Positions 26,936-35,884 of a stretch of 64,000 nt of DNA are shown in pieces. Position 1 is the first letter of the stretch, and each line of letters starts with the position of its first letter. The position numbers and the translations under genes are program-made. The DNA comes from CAVSRC01 sp963785065 (GTDB lineage: Bacteria > Pseudomonadota > Alphaproteobacteria > Rhizobiales > Kaistiaceae): NCBI GenBank assembly GCA_963785065.1, contig CAWATX010000004.1, positions 372,001 through 436,000 of the forward strand, written 5' to 3'. The notes below the pieces were generated by a model. That model was not told the origin of the DNA and did no database searches. It saw only the letters and a list, made by a program, of their open reading frames with translations.

Positions 26936-27736
26936 CTATTCGCCTTTTGCTGCCATCGCCTTCAGCTCGTCGAGCACCGGCCCGAGCAGCTTCTCCTCGA
27001 TGCGACCGAGGGTGCGCGCCACCATCGAGCCGTCGAGCACGCGGTGGTCGTACATGATGCGCACATTGACCGAGCCGTCCCCGGCGATGACGCCGTAATT
27101 CATGGTCGCCGTCAGCGGCGACAGCGGGTGCAGCAATTCGGCGCCGAGGCCGGAATAGACGGTGATCCCGAAGGTGCCGAAATAGTTGCCGCGCTGGCGG
27201 CCGATATTGAGGCCGAGCCACCAGATCAGGCGGCGCAGCGGCGTCGGCCAGCGGGCCAGGGCGAACATGCGGCGGAAGTCGCGATTGTCCTCGATCGGCT
27301 TGTCCTTGGTCGCTTTCATGGCGTCGGAGAGCGCCTTCAGCGGCATGGTCTCGGGCGAGCGCATCAGCGTGGTGAGGATCACCATCTCGCCATGCCAGTC
27401 GCGTTCGAAGACCATCGACAGCGTGCTCTGCGGATATTCGTAGAGGTGCGCCCACGGGACCTTGACGTAGGCCCGGCGCAGATCGGGGATCTCGACCGCG
27501 ACCAGGGCGAAGGCCTTGGCGAAGAGCGCGGCCCATGCCGGCCGGTCGGCCAGCGCGGCGCGCGCCTCCACCACCGGCTTCAGATGCATGACCCGCTGCA
27601 CGGGCACGGTGGGCGCGTGCAGGACGGTCAGGTCGACCACCAGCTTGCGGATCGGTGAGAGGGGAATGGCGCGTCCGCGCATGACAAGGACCCGTTGTCT
27701 CGGCGGCGCCGGTGTGACGCCGCCCGTTCCCCGCAT
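26936..27736 (-). CDS. Orphan 2-oxo acid dehydrogenase acyltransferase (E2) catalytic-domain protein
   Basis: 266-residue protein that resembles the C-terminal catalytic domain of E2 acyltransferases. The active-site motif is YDHRVLDGSMVAR (HxxxDG), preceded by LTATMNYGVIAGDG. There is no lipoyl domain and no E1/E3 gene nearby, so it cannot form a normal dehydrogenase core. Similar stand-alone proteins occur in actinobacteria and proteobacteria with unknown acyl acceptors. The start at ATG 27736 could be later, for instance near IRKLVVDLTVLHAPTV. Confidence 0.7.
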   Translation of the reverse strand: MRGTGGVTPAPPRQRVLVMRGRAIPLSPIRKLVVDLTVLHAPTVPVQRVMHLKPVVEARAALADRPAWAALFAKAFALVAVEIPDLRRAYVKVPWAHLYEYPQSTLSMVFERDWHGEMVILTTLMRSPETMPLKALSDAMKATKDKPIEDNRDFRRMFALARWPTPLRRLIWWLGLNIGRQRGNYFGTFGITVYSGLGAELLHPLSPLTATMNYGVIAGDGSVNVRIMYDHRVLDGSMVARTLGRIEEKLLGPVLDELKAMAAKGE

Positions 27737-27873
27737 TCATCGCGGGAAATCGCGTCGCGATCAACCGGCGCGCCACCGCAACCGCCAAGCCGTTGACCGC
27801 GACCACTGGACGCGACGGGGCGAGCCATGTGACATCTGATGGTCCCATCGCATTGCCCGAATCAGGATCGTCC

Positions 27874-28254
27874 ATGAGCGCGCCCAAGCCCAAATTCAAT
27901 TGCGTGAAGTGTCCCGCCTATTGCTGCTCCTATGCCGAGATCGGCGCCACCGACGCCGACATCAAGCGCCTGGCCAAGCACTTCGGCATCGGCGAGGAGA
28001 AGGCGCGGAAGAAGTTCACCAAGAAGTCCCAGGACGGCAAGTCGCGTATCCTGCGCCACCAGAAGGACGAGCATTACGGTACGGTGTGCCAGTTCCTCGA
28101 CACCGAGACGCGCAACTGCACGATCTATCACGCCCGCCCGCGCATCTGCCGCGAGTTCCCCGGCACGCGGCGCTGCGGCTATTACGATTTCATGCTGTTC
28201 GAGCGCCGGCTGCTGGAAGACAAGGACTACATCTCGACCACCTGGAACAACTGA
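27874..28254 (+). CDS. YkgJ-family cysteine-cluster protein
   Basis: 126-residue protein with the zinc or Fe-S binding CxxCxxxCC pattern (NCVKCPAYCCSY), then CQFLD and NCTIYHARPRICREFPGTRRC. The CxxRPxxCRxFP signature defines the family (formerly UPF0153). Function unknown. Start ATG at 27874 (MSAPKPKF), close to the first cysteine motif. It is convergent with recJ; stops are 9 bp apart. Confidence 0.85.
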   Translation: MSAPKPKFNCVKCPAYCCSYAEIGATDADIKRLAKHFGIGEEKARKKFTKKSQDGKSRILRHQKDEHYGTVCQFLDTETRNCTIYHARPRICREFPGTRRCGYYDFMLFERRLLEDKDYISTTWNN

Positions 28255-28263
28255 GGCGGCGCT

Positions 28264-30099
28264 TCAGGTCTGTGGCACGGCCGCGTCGATGACGCGCAGG
28301 TTCGGCGTGCGGCGGCCGCGAAAATGGTCGATGGTCAGCGCCCCGGCGACATGCAGGTTGCGTCCGCGGGCCGCAAGCAGCGCTTCGCCCAGCGGCGAGC
28401 CGGCGCCGCGGAAGGCCACCGCCTTGATGGTGGCGCCGTCATTGGCGGCAAGCGTCAGGCGGACATGGCCGTTGCCGACGGTGTCGGCAAAATCGATACG
28501 GTGCGAGGGGAAGGCATAGACCGGATCAGGGTTTCCGGCACCGAAGGGCCCTGCCTTCTCCACCGCCTCGATCAGCGCAAGGCTGGCACCGCGGGCGCTG
28601 AGTGCGGCATCGACGGCAAGCGTGTGACCGCCGTCGGCGGCGTGCACGCGGACGGCTAACGACTGCTCGAGGAAGGCGCGGAGGTCGCCGAGCCGCGATT
28701 GCGCGACCGTCAGCCCGGCCGCCATGGCGTGGCCGCCGCCCTTGGCGAGGATGCCGTCATCGACCGCACGGCGCACCGCGGCGCCCAGATCGACGCCGAC
28801 GATCGAGCGGCCCGAGCCGGTGCCGACGCCGTTTGCCGCAAGCGCAATGGCGATCGCCGGGCGCTGGAAGCGGTCCTTGAGCCGCGAGGCGATCAACCCG
28901 ACCACGCCCGGGTGCCACTCGCGGCTGGCGGTGACCAGCACGGCCGGCCCTTCGCCGGAACCGATCTCGGCATCGGCCTCGGCCATCGCCTGTTCCAGCA
29001 TGGCGGTTTCCATCGTCTGGCGCTCGCCGTTCAGCCGGTCGAGCTCGGCGGCGATACGGGCGCACTCGGCCGGGTCGTCGCTGGCCAGGAGCCGCGCGCC
29101 CAGCGCCGCATCGCCGATGCGCCCGCCGGCATTGATGCGTGGACCGAGCAGGAAGCCGAGGTGATAGGGTCTGACCGGGCCGCCGAGCCGTGCCACGTCG
29201 GCAAGCGCCGCAATGCCGCGATTGCCCCGGCGGGCGAGCGTCATCAGCCCCTTCGACACGAAGGCGCGGTTGAGGCTGACGAGCGGGACCACATCGCAGA
29301 CCGTGCCGAGCGCGACCAGGTCGAGCCATTGCAGGAGGTCGGGCTCGCGGCGGCCGGCGCCGTACCAGCCACGGGCCCTGAGCAGCCGGTTGACTGCGAT
29401 CACAGCCATGAAGGTGACGCCGACGGCGGCCAGAAAGCCAAGGCCGGAGAGGTCGTCCTGGCGATTGGGATTGACCAGAGCGCGTGCCGGCGGCCGCTCT
29501 GTGCCGAGTTCGTGATGGTCGATGACGACGATATCGACGCCGAGCGTTCTGGCCTCGTCCAGCGCCTCGAAGCTGGTTGAGCCGCAGTCGACGGTGACGA
29601 TCAGGCGGGCGCCCTCGCCCGCCAGCTTGCGCAGCGCTTCCGGGTTGGGCCCGTAGCCCTCGAACAGGCGATCGGGAATATAGACGGTGGGGCTCACCCC
29701 CTGATGGCGCAGGAAGCGGGCAAGCAGCGCCGAGGACGAGGCGCCGTCGACATCGTAATCGCCGAAGACGGCGATGGGCTCGCCAGCCATGATCGCATCG
29801 GCGATGCGCGCCGCCGCGGCCTCCATGTCGGTCATCACCGACGGGTCCGGCATCAGCGCTTTCAGGCTCGGCGCCAGGAACGCCGGCGCCTCGTCGACGC
29901 CGACGCCGCGCCCGGCTAGCACCCGCGCCACGACATCGTTGATCTGGTGCCGCTGGGCAATGGCGAGCGCGGCATTGCCGCCGGCGACGTCGAGCCGCTC
30001 CAGCCAATGACGACCGGTGAGCGAGCGCTCGACACCGAGAAACGACCGGCGGTCGGCCTCCGCCGGGCCGTGGCGAATCGGGAGGGGCGCCTGTGCCAT
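28264..30099 (-). CDS. recJ: Single-stranded-DNA-specific 5'-3' exonuclease RecJ
   Basis: 611-residue DHH/DHHA1 nuclease acting in recombination and mismatch repair. Motifs in order: FGDYDVDGASS (motif I), VTVDCGSTS (II), DHHELG (III), LGTVCDVVPL (IV), followed by GPRINAGGRIGDA and the DHHA1 domain with GGGHAMAAGLT. Start ATG at 30099 (MAQAPLPI). In Hyphomicrobiales recJ usually follows glpX; here a small opposite-strand gene lies between them. Confidence 0.93.
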   Translation of the reverse strand: MAQAPLPIRHGPAEADRRSFLGVERSLTGRHWLERLDVAGGNAALAIAQRHQINDVVARVLAGRGVGVDEAPAFLAPSLKALMPDPSVMTDMEAAAARIADAIMAGEPIAVFGDYDVDGASSSALLARFLRHQGVSPTVYIPDRLFEGYGPNPEALRKLAGEGARLIVTVDCGSTSFEALDEARTLGVDIVVIDHHELGTERPPARALVNPNRQDDLSGLGFLAAVGVTFMAVIAVNRLLRARGWYGAGRREPDLLQWLDLVALGTVCDVVPLVSLNRAFVSKGLMTLARRGNRGIAALADVARLGGPVRPYHLGFLLGPRINAGGRIGDAALGARLLASDDPAECARIAAELDRLNGERQTMETAMLEQAMAEADAEIGSGEGPAVLVTASREWHPGVVGLIASRLKDRFQRPAIAIALAANGVGTGSGRSIVGVDLGAAVRRAVDDGILAKGGGHAMAAGLTVAQSRLGDLRAFLEQSLAVRVHAADGGHTLAVDAALSARGASLALIEAVEKAGPFGAGNPDPVYAFPSHRIDFADTVGNGHVRLTLAANDGATIKAVAFRGAGSPLGEALLAARGRNLHVAGALTIDHFRGRRTPNLRVIDAAVPQT

Positions 30100-30303
30100 C
30101 ACCTCATGAATAGCGCTCGCGCGCGGCCATGTCCGCCCTGCGGCATCGGCGGGCATATTGCCCCATGTGCGGACTGGTCACCTGCCCGCAGGGCCGGCAG
30201 GCGCGCAGAATGCCCACGTCTCGGGGCGACGCGCTTCAGCGCATATCCGGGGAGAAGCGCATTCCGGGGCACGACCAGATGGGGGCATCTGAGGAGTGCA
30301 ACA

Positions 30304-30651
30304 ATGCTGAAGAAGCTTGCGATTGGCGCCGTGCTCGCCGCCGTAGCGATGAGCATGGTGGCCGGTGACGTCATGGCGCAGACACGTTGGCCGCCGCCTC
30401 CTGGCTGGGGTCGGCCTGCGCCAGTACGGCCGGGCATCCGCATAAATCCGGGCCTCAACATCTACATCGGCCCGAACATCCGCCGGCCGCCGCCGAGGGT
30501 CTACGTTCGGCCGCCGCCGCCGGTCTATGTCCGGCCCGCACCGCGCTACTGCAACGTTCCCGCCTGCGCGGCGACCTATCAGTCGTTCCGTGCCTGGGAC
30601 TGCAGCTACCAGCCCTATTACGGTCCGCGGCGCATGTGCACGATCCCGTAG
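30304..30651 (+). CDS. Small secreted BA14K-like protein
   Basis: 115 residues. Signal peptide about 1-25 (AIGAVLAAVAMSMVAGDVMA). A Pro/Arg-rich middle (RPPPRVYVRPPPPVYVRPAP) is followed by a C-terminal four-cysteine segment ending WDCSYQPYYGPRRMC, resembling the lectin-like BA14K proteins of Brucella and relatives (YxSFDPxxGTYxxxxGxRRxC). Probably periplasmic or surface exposed. It sits between recJ and glpX on the opposite strand. Confidence 0.65.
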   Translation: MLKKLAIGAVLAAVAMSMVAGDVMAQTRWPPPPGWGRPAPVRPGIRINPGLNIYIGPNIRRPPPRVYVRPPPPVYVRPAPRYCNVPACAATYQSFRAWDCSYQPYYGPRRMCTIP

Positions 30652-30724
30652 GGAACCGGTCTACGGATTGCGTCCCGGGGGCGGGACAGCCGCCCCCGGT
30701 CGACATGCCAGCTCAGCGAGGTCG

Positions 30725-31738
30725 CTAAAGCGAATCCTCGCCGGCAGCGAATTTCTCTACATTCTGATGCTCGGCCCTGATCCAGCGCACCGTGCCGGAC
30801 GATGAGCGCATGACCACCGTGTGGGTGGTGATGGCGTGCCGGGCGAAGCGGACGCCGGACAGCAGGTCGCCGTCGGTGACGCCGGTGGCGGCGAACAGCA
30901 CCTCGCCGCGCGCCATGTCGGTCAGGTCCATCTTGCGGTCGATATCGGTGACGCCCATGCGGCGGGCGCGGTCGCGCTGCTCGTCGGAGCTGATCACCAG
31001 CCGCCCCTGCATCTGGCCACCGGTGCAGCGCAGGGCCGCCGCGGCGAGCACACCTTCGGGCGCGCCGCCAATGCCGAAATAGATATCGATACCGGTACGC
31101 TCCGGCTCGGTCACATGGATGATGCCGGCCACGTCGCCGTCGCCGATCAGCCTGATGGCGGCGCCGGTGCCACGGATCTCGTCGATCAGCCGGGCATGGC
31201 GCGGGCGGTCGAGCACGCAGGCCGTCACCTCGTTGACCGGCACGCCCTTGGCCGCAGCGACGGCGCCGATGTTGTCGGTCGCCGAGGCGTCGAGATCGAT
31301 CAGGCCCTTGGGATAGCCGGGGCCGATGGCGATCTTGTTCATGTAGACGTCGGGCGCATAGAGCAGGCTGCCGGGCTCGGCGATGGCGACCACGGCGATG
31401 GCGTTGGGCAGGTTCTTGGCCGCAATCGTCGTGCCTTCCAGCGGGTCAAGGGCAATGTCGACGGCTGGTCCGCGCTTGCTGCCGACCTCCTCGCCGATGA
31501 ACAGCATCGGTGCCTCGTCGCGCTCGCCCTCGCCGATCACCACGGTGCCGTGGATCTCCAGCCGGTTGAGTTCGCGCCGCATAGCCTCCACCGCCGCCCG
31601 GTCGGCGGCCATCTCGTCGCCGCGCCCGCGCAAACGGGCCGCCGCAACGGCCGCCTCCTCGGTCACGCGCACCAGTTCAAGCGTCAGCACCCGGTCGAGC
31701 GCCGCGGCGCCCTGGGCAAAGCGAACTTCGCGATTCAT
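30725..31738 (-). CDS. glpX: Class II fructose-1,6-bisphosphatase
   Basis: 337-residue GlpX-type phosphatase of gluconeogenesis. Signatures are GEGERDEAPMLFIGEEVG, IALDPLEGTTIAAKNLPNAIAV (Asp-Pro-Leu-Glu-Gly-Thr metal site) and the late GGAPEGVLAAAALRCTGGQMQGRL. Start ATG at 31738, 22 bp after the hom stop, so the two are probably cotranscribed. Confidence 0.93.
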   Translation of the reverse strand: MNREVRFAQGAAALDRVLTLELVRVTEEAAVAAARLRGRGDEMAADRAAVEAMRRELNRLEIHGTVVIGEGERDEAPMLFIGEEVGSKRGPAVDIALDPLEGTTIAAKNLPNAIAVVAIAEPGSLLYAPDVYMNKIAIGPGYPKGLIDLDASATDNIGAVAAAKGVPVNEVTACVLDRPRHARLIDEIRGTGAAIRLIGDGDVAGIIHVTEPERTGIDIYFGIGGAPEGVLAAAALRCTGGQMQGRLVISSDEQRDRARRMGVTDIDRKMDLTDMARGEVLFAATGVTDGDLLSGVRFARHAITTHTVVMRSSSGTVRWIRAEHQNVEKFAAGEDSL

Positions 31739-31760
31739 TCCACGTCCCCGCGTTAACCAC

Positions 31761-33107
31761 TCAGGCGAGCGGCTCTATGCGTATCATTTGTGGCTCGCCG
31801 AGAACATGACCGTCCGCCTTGATGGCCTCAAGTGCCTGTCGGATGGCCGTTTCCGTGGTCTCGTAGGTGATCAGGATGACCGGCGCCGGCACCTCGGTCC
31901 CCGCTTGCCCGGGCACGGCGGCGGCGCTCGCCGTCCGGTGGCGCTGAACGATCGATTCGAGCGAGATGCCGCTCTCCGCCATGCGTCCGGCGATCGCGGC
32001 AAAGGCGCCCGGCCGGTCGTAGACCGACAGGCGGATGTAGTAGCCGCCCTCGTGCATGCGCATGACGGCGCGGCGATAGGGCTCGAGCGCCGAGGCCGGC
32101 CGGCCAAAGGTGCCCATGCGGTCGCCGCGGGCAATGTCGGCGATGTCGCTGACCACCGCGGAAGCGGTGGCATCGCCCCCTGCCCCCGGCCCGGCAAGCA
32201 CCAGCGAACCGACGAAATCGGAATCGACGGCCACCGCATTGGTGACGCCGTCGACGCGGGCGATGGCCGAGGATTTCGGCACCATGGTCGGATGCACCCG
32301 CTGTTCGATGCCGCTGTCGGTGCGGCTGGCGACGCCGAGCAGCTTGATGCGGTAGCCGAGCTCGCTGGCCGCCTCGATGTCGGCCGATGTGATCGACGAG
32401 ATGCCCTCGACATAGATCGAATCGGTGTCGATCTCGGTGCCGAAGGCGATCGCCGTCAGCAGGGCCAGCTTGTGGGCGGCGTCGGTGCCCTCGATGTCGA
32501 AGGTCGGGTCAGCCTCGGCATAGCCCAGGTGCTGCGCCGCCGCCAGGCAGTCGGCGAAGGACAGGCCGTCCTGCTCCATGCGCGAGAGGATGTAGTTGCA
32601 GGTGCCGTTGAGGATGCCGTAGACGCGGTTGACCGTGTTGCCGGCGAGCGCCTCACGCAGGGTCTTGATGATCGGGATGCCGCCGGCCGCCGCCGCCTCG
32701 AAATTGAGACTGACGCCGGCGTCTTCCGCAGCGCGCGCGAGGTCCAGCCCGTGGCGCGCGAGCAGCGCCTTGTTGGCCGTCACCACATGCTTGCCGGCTC
32801 CGATCGCCGCCATGATCGAGGCGTGAGCGGGGCCGTCGGCGCCGCCGATCAGCTCGACGAAGAGGTCGGTGCCGGGGTCGCGCGCCATGGCCACCGGATC
32901 GTCGAACCAGTCGTAGCCGGAGAGGTCGAAGCCGCGGTCCTTGTCGCGGTTGCGCGCCGAAACAGCGGCGATCGACAAAGGCCGCCCGGTGCGCACGGCA
33001 AGGTCGTTGCCGTGGCGCTCGAGGATGCGCACGAGCGAGGAGCCGACCGTGCCGAGTCCGGCCAGACCGATACGCAACGGCGCATTCATGGTGTTTTCAA
33101 GAGACAT
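31761..33107 (-). CDS. hom: Homoserine dehydrogenase
   Basis: 448 residues; NAD(P)-dependent reduction of aspartate semialdehyde to homoserine for Met and Thr synthesis. NAD-binding GLAGLGTVGSSLVRIL at the N-terminus, catalytic region GYAEADPTFDIEGTDAAHKLALL, and a C-terminal ACT domain (LSVYDRPGAFAAIAGRMAESG) that normally binds threonine for feedback control. An alternative ATG lies six codons later. It is in line with glpX and, upstream, an aminotransferase. Confidence 0.93.
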   Translation of the reverse strand: MSLENTMNAPLRIGLAGLGTVGSSLVRILERHGNDLAVRTGRPLSIAAVSARNRDKDRGFDLSGYDWFDDPVAMARDPGTDLFVELIGGADGPAHASIMAAIGAGKHVVTANKALLARHGLDLARAAEDAGVSLNFEAAAAGGIPIIKTLREALAGNTVNRVYGILNGTCNYILSRMEQDGLSFADCLAAAQHLGYAEADPTFDIEGTDAAHKLALLTAIAFGTEIDTDSIYVEGISSITSADIEAASELGYRIKLLGVASRTDSGIEQRVHPTMVPKSSAIARVDGVTNAVAVDSDFVGSLVLAGPGAGGDATASAVVSDIADIARGDRMGTFGRPASALEPYRRAVMRMHEGGYYIRLSVYDRPGAFAAIAGRMAESGISLESIVQRHRTASAAAVPGQAGTEVPAPVILITYETTETAIRQALEAIKADGHVLGEPQMIRIEPLA

Positions 33108-33162
33108 GGCCGCGCATGAATAGCGCCCGCGGGCCGGCTTGGCGAGAGGCCGCGTTCAGCCC

Positions 33163-33777
33163 CTAGAAAGGGCTGAAAAGAATCCCAAAAACTGCCAAAT
33201 CCATCCCTTTGGCCGAGTGGGCCGCAATCAAGTCATACCCACCACTAATTGCAAACAGAAGTGTGACGAACGAAAGGACTCCAACTATCCCCATCAGCCT
33301 CGCCCAGATATTCCTCTCTCGTTCAGACATTCTCGAGCGAACTTGGCCGCGCTCGGCCAAGAATTTTCTGATCTGTGCGGCAGAAATAAGGACGATCAAC
33401 ACAAAGAACGTTATTGCCGTCCATGCGATCACGCCACCAGCCATGTGCAGGACACCTGTGTCTCCGGCCTTCGCAATCGAATCGAGGCTGGTCAACACTG
33501 CGCCAATTAGCCCGATGCATACCGCAATGGCACCGGCAAAGAAGTGGATGAGCACACGGTAGTCGTCGCGTTCTGTCTTCTTTGCTGCTTTGACCGTCGC
33601 TACCAGCGTCTCGGCGGCTTTCTCAGGTGTTTCCAAGACAGTCTTGAGCCCTTCGCCGAAACTGGCGCTGAGCGTTTCGGCAACAGCGGTCTTTACCTTC
33701 AGTCCTACGTCGAAGGCTTGAAGCTCGCCCTTGATCTGTTTGCCAATTTCGGTCAGGTCTTCCGGTGTCAAAGCCAT
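33163..33777 (-). CDS. Three-helix membrane protein of unknown function, low GC
   Basis: 204 residues; no family recognised. An amphipathic N-terminal 80 residues (TPEDLTEIGKQIKGELQAF, then two more Ala/Glu/Lys helices) precede three transmembrane segments: about VLIHFFAGAIAVCIGLIGAVL, WTAITFFVLIVLIS and GIVGVLSFVTLLFAIS. The start ATG 33777 follows GGAGGGGAACC. Two 60-bp blocks I counted are about 47-52% G+C, far below the flanking genes. It splits the usual aminotransferase-hom neighbourhood, so recent acquisition is likely. Confidence 0.65.
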   Translation of the reverse strand: MALTPEDLTEIGKQIKGELQAFDVGLKVKTAVAETLSASFGEGLKTVLETPEKAAETLVATVKAAKKTERDDYRVLIHFFAGAIAVCIGLIGAVLTSLDSIAKAGDTGVLHMAGGVIAWTAITFFVLIVLISAAQIRKFLAERGQVRSRMSERERNIWARLMGIVGVLSFVTLLFAISGGYDLIAAHSAKGMDLAVFGILFSPF

Positions 33778-33867
33778 GGTTCCCCTCCATTTGCTCGGAA
33801 GTACAACCATAGCAAGAAGAAGCGCCGGAGGAACCCCAGCGCCTGTATCGCTTGCGGACTTAACGTA

Positions 33868-35088
33868 TCAGCGGCGGTTGCCCGAGATCGCGACGACGTT
33901 GTGCAACGTCTTGTCGGCCGATTCAAGAAAGCGGCGCAAGTTCCTGGCGGCCTGGCGGATGCGCTGCTCGTTCTCGACCAGCGCGATGCGCACATTTCCC
34001 TCGCCGTGCTCGCCGAAGGCAACGCCGGGCGAGACCGCCACGTCGGCCTTCTCGATCAAGAGCTTGGAGAACTCCAGCGAGCCCAGGGACTGGAAGCGCT
34101 CGGGAACCGGCGCCCAGGCGAACATGGAGGCCTTGGGGGGCGGAATCTCCCATCCGGCGCGGCCGAAGCTCTCGACCAGGGCGTCGCGCCGGCCCTTGTA
34201 GGTTGCCCGCATCTCCTCGATGCAGTCGGTCGGACCGTTGAGGGCGGCCGTCGCCGCCACCTGGATCGGGGTAAAGGCGCCGTAGTCGAGATAGGACTTC
34301 ACCCGCGCCAGGGCCGCGATCAGCCGTTCGTTGCCGACGGCGAAGCCCATGCGCCAGCCGGCCATGGAGAAGGTCTTCGACATCGAGGTGAACTCGACGG
34401 TGATGTCCATCGCGCCCGGCACCTGCAGGATCGAGGGCGGCGGGTTGTCGTCGAAATAGACCTCGGCATAGGCAAGGTCGGAGAGAACGATCAACTCGTG
34501 GCGGCGGGCGAAGCTGACCAGGTCGCGATAGAAATCGAGATCGGCAACCTGCGCCGTCGGGTTGGACGGGTAGCACACCACCACCGCCAGCGGCTTGGGG
34601 ATGGAGTGGATCACGGCGCGCTCGAGCGCGTGGAAATAGTCGGCGTCCGGCGTCGACGGCAGCGCGCGGATGACGCCGCCGGCCATGAGGAAGCCGAAGG
34701 CATGGATCGGGTAGCTCGGATTCGGACAGAGCACCACGTCGCCCGGCGCCGTGATGGCGGTGGCGATGTTGGCGAAGCCCTCCTTCGAGCCGATGGTGGC
34801 GATCACCTGGGTGTCGGGGTTGAGCTTCACGCCGAAGCGGCGGTCGTAATAGGCGGCCTGGGCCTTGCGGAGACCATTGATGCCGCGCGAGGCGGAATAG
34901 CCGTGGGTGTCGGGGCGGCGGGCCGTCTCGTTGAGCTTTTCGACGATGTGCGGCGGCGTCGGCAGGTCGGGATTGCCCATGCCGAGGTCGATGATGTCGG
35001 CGCCGGCAGCTCGGGCGCTCGCCTTCAGCCGGTTGACCTGCTCGAAGACATAAGGCGGCAGACGCCGCACCCGATAGAATTCCGACAT
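33868..35088 (-). CDS. Class I/II aminotransferase (AlaC / LL-diaminopimelate aminotransferase-like)
   Basis: 406-residue PLP enzyme. The PLP lysine lies in FTSMSKTFSMAGWRMGF; the N-terminal signature is IIDLGMGNPDLPTPPHIV; the cofactor contacts are CYPSNPTAQ and LSDLAYAEVYFD. Hyphomicrobiales carry this gene upstream of hom and glpX, where it is annotated as alanine or LL-diaminopimelate transaminase. The exact amino donor cannot be told from sequence. Start ATG at 35088. Confidence 0.87.
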   Translation of the reverse strand: MSEFYRVRRLPPYVFEQVNRLKASARAAGADIIDLGMGNPDLPTPPHIVEKLNETARRPDTHGYSASRGINGLRKAQAAYYDRRFGVKLNPDTQVIATIGSKEGFANIATAITAPGDVVLCPNPSYPIHAFGFLMAGGVIRALPSTPDADYFHALERAVIHSIPKPLAVVVCYPSNPTAQVADLDFYRDLVSFARRHELIVLSDLAYAEVYFDDNPPPSILQVPGAMDITVEFTSMSKTFSMAGWRMGFAVGNERLIAALARVKSYLDYGAFTPIQVAATAALNGPTDCIEEMRATYKGRRDALVESFGRAGWEIPPPKASMFAWAPVPERFQSLGSLEFSKLLIEKADVAVSPGVAFGEHGEGNVRIALVENEQRIRQAARNLRRFLESADKTLHNVVAISGNRR

Positions 35089-35146
35089 GGCTCAAGCCCC
35101 GTCCACGGTGAAATCGCACGATCCGGCTGACCCGGACGCGCGCTGT

Positions 35147-35788
35147 CTAGCACCCTCCGGCGCCAGTTGCACTGGCGACGCGCTGGGCCGGATTGAGATC
35201 GTCGGAGGCAGCGCAGGCAGCATTCTTATCCGCGTCAAGCTCGGCACTCTGCTTCTTGGCAAGCGCCTCAAGCTCGGCGATCACCTTGGCCTTCTCATCC
35301 GGCGTCAGCAGCTTGCTCTTGGGCTGAGCCGGCACCTGGTTGAGATTGAGCGCCGAGGGGGCGATGGCCCGGTCTGACCGCGGCACGGCCGTGGCCCGGT
35401 CTGACAGCGGCGCGGCGGTGGCGACCTCGGCTGCCGGTGGCGTGGTTGCCGCGGGCGCCGGCGTGGACGCCATCGGGGCAATGGCCATCGGTGCCGATGT
35501 GGGGGCGGAACGCGCCGGCGACTGCGTCACCGCAACCGTCCTCTCGTCGACCATGACGGCCGGCCTGGTTGCCACGCTACCGGGATCGCCCGGTGCGAGG
35601 GTGGTCGGCGCGGTCGAAGCGGGATAGGACGACGCCGCAGTGCCGTCGCCGTTGCGTGCGAATTCGCTCAGGGATTGGGCGCAGCCAGACGCCGCCAGCC
35701 CCAGTCCGACGACGACAGCAACGGCGAGCCAACTCCGCAGTGAAGCAGTCGAAACCGGGCGCAGATGCCGCCTATCCGCGAATGTCAT
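35147..35788 (-). CDS. Putative lipoprotein of unknown function
   Basis: 213 residues. A signal with lipobox (VVVGLGLAASGC, Cys about residue 36) precedes a long low-complexity Ala/Pro/Thr/Ser linker and a short conserved C-terminal region (SKLLTPDEKAKVIAELEALA) seen in rhizobial hypothetical lipoproteins. It should be anchored to a membrane and face the periplasm. ATG 35788 is taken as start; a TTG at 35809 in frame is possible. Confidence 0.65.
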   Translation of the reverse strand: MTFADRRHLRPVSTASLRSWLAVAVVVGLGLAASGCAQSLSEFARNGDGTAASSYPASTAPTTLAPGDPGSVATRPAVMVDERTVAVTQSPARSAPTSAPMAIAPMASTPAPAATTPPAAEVATAAPLSDRATAVPRSDRAIAPSALNLNQVPAQPKSKLLTPDEKAKVIAELEALAKKQSAELDADKNAACAASDDLNPAQRVASATGAGGC

Positions 35789-35884
35789 GGTGAACGATCG
35801 GTTACTCAAACGAGTGGCAATTCATGAGTCAGTCTTTAACTAGCACCGTATTATGTCCAAAAAACGAGCGAAAGCCCATTCTAC

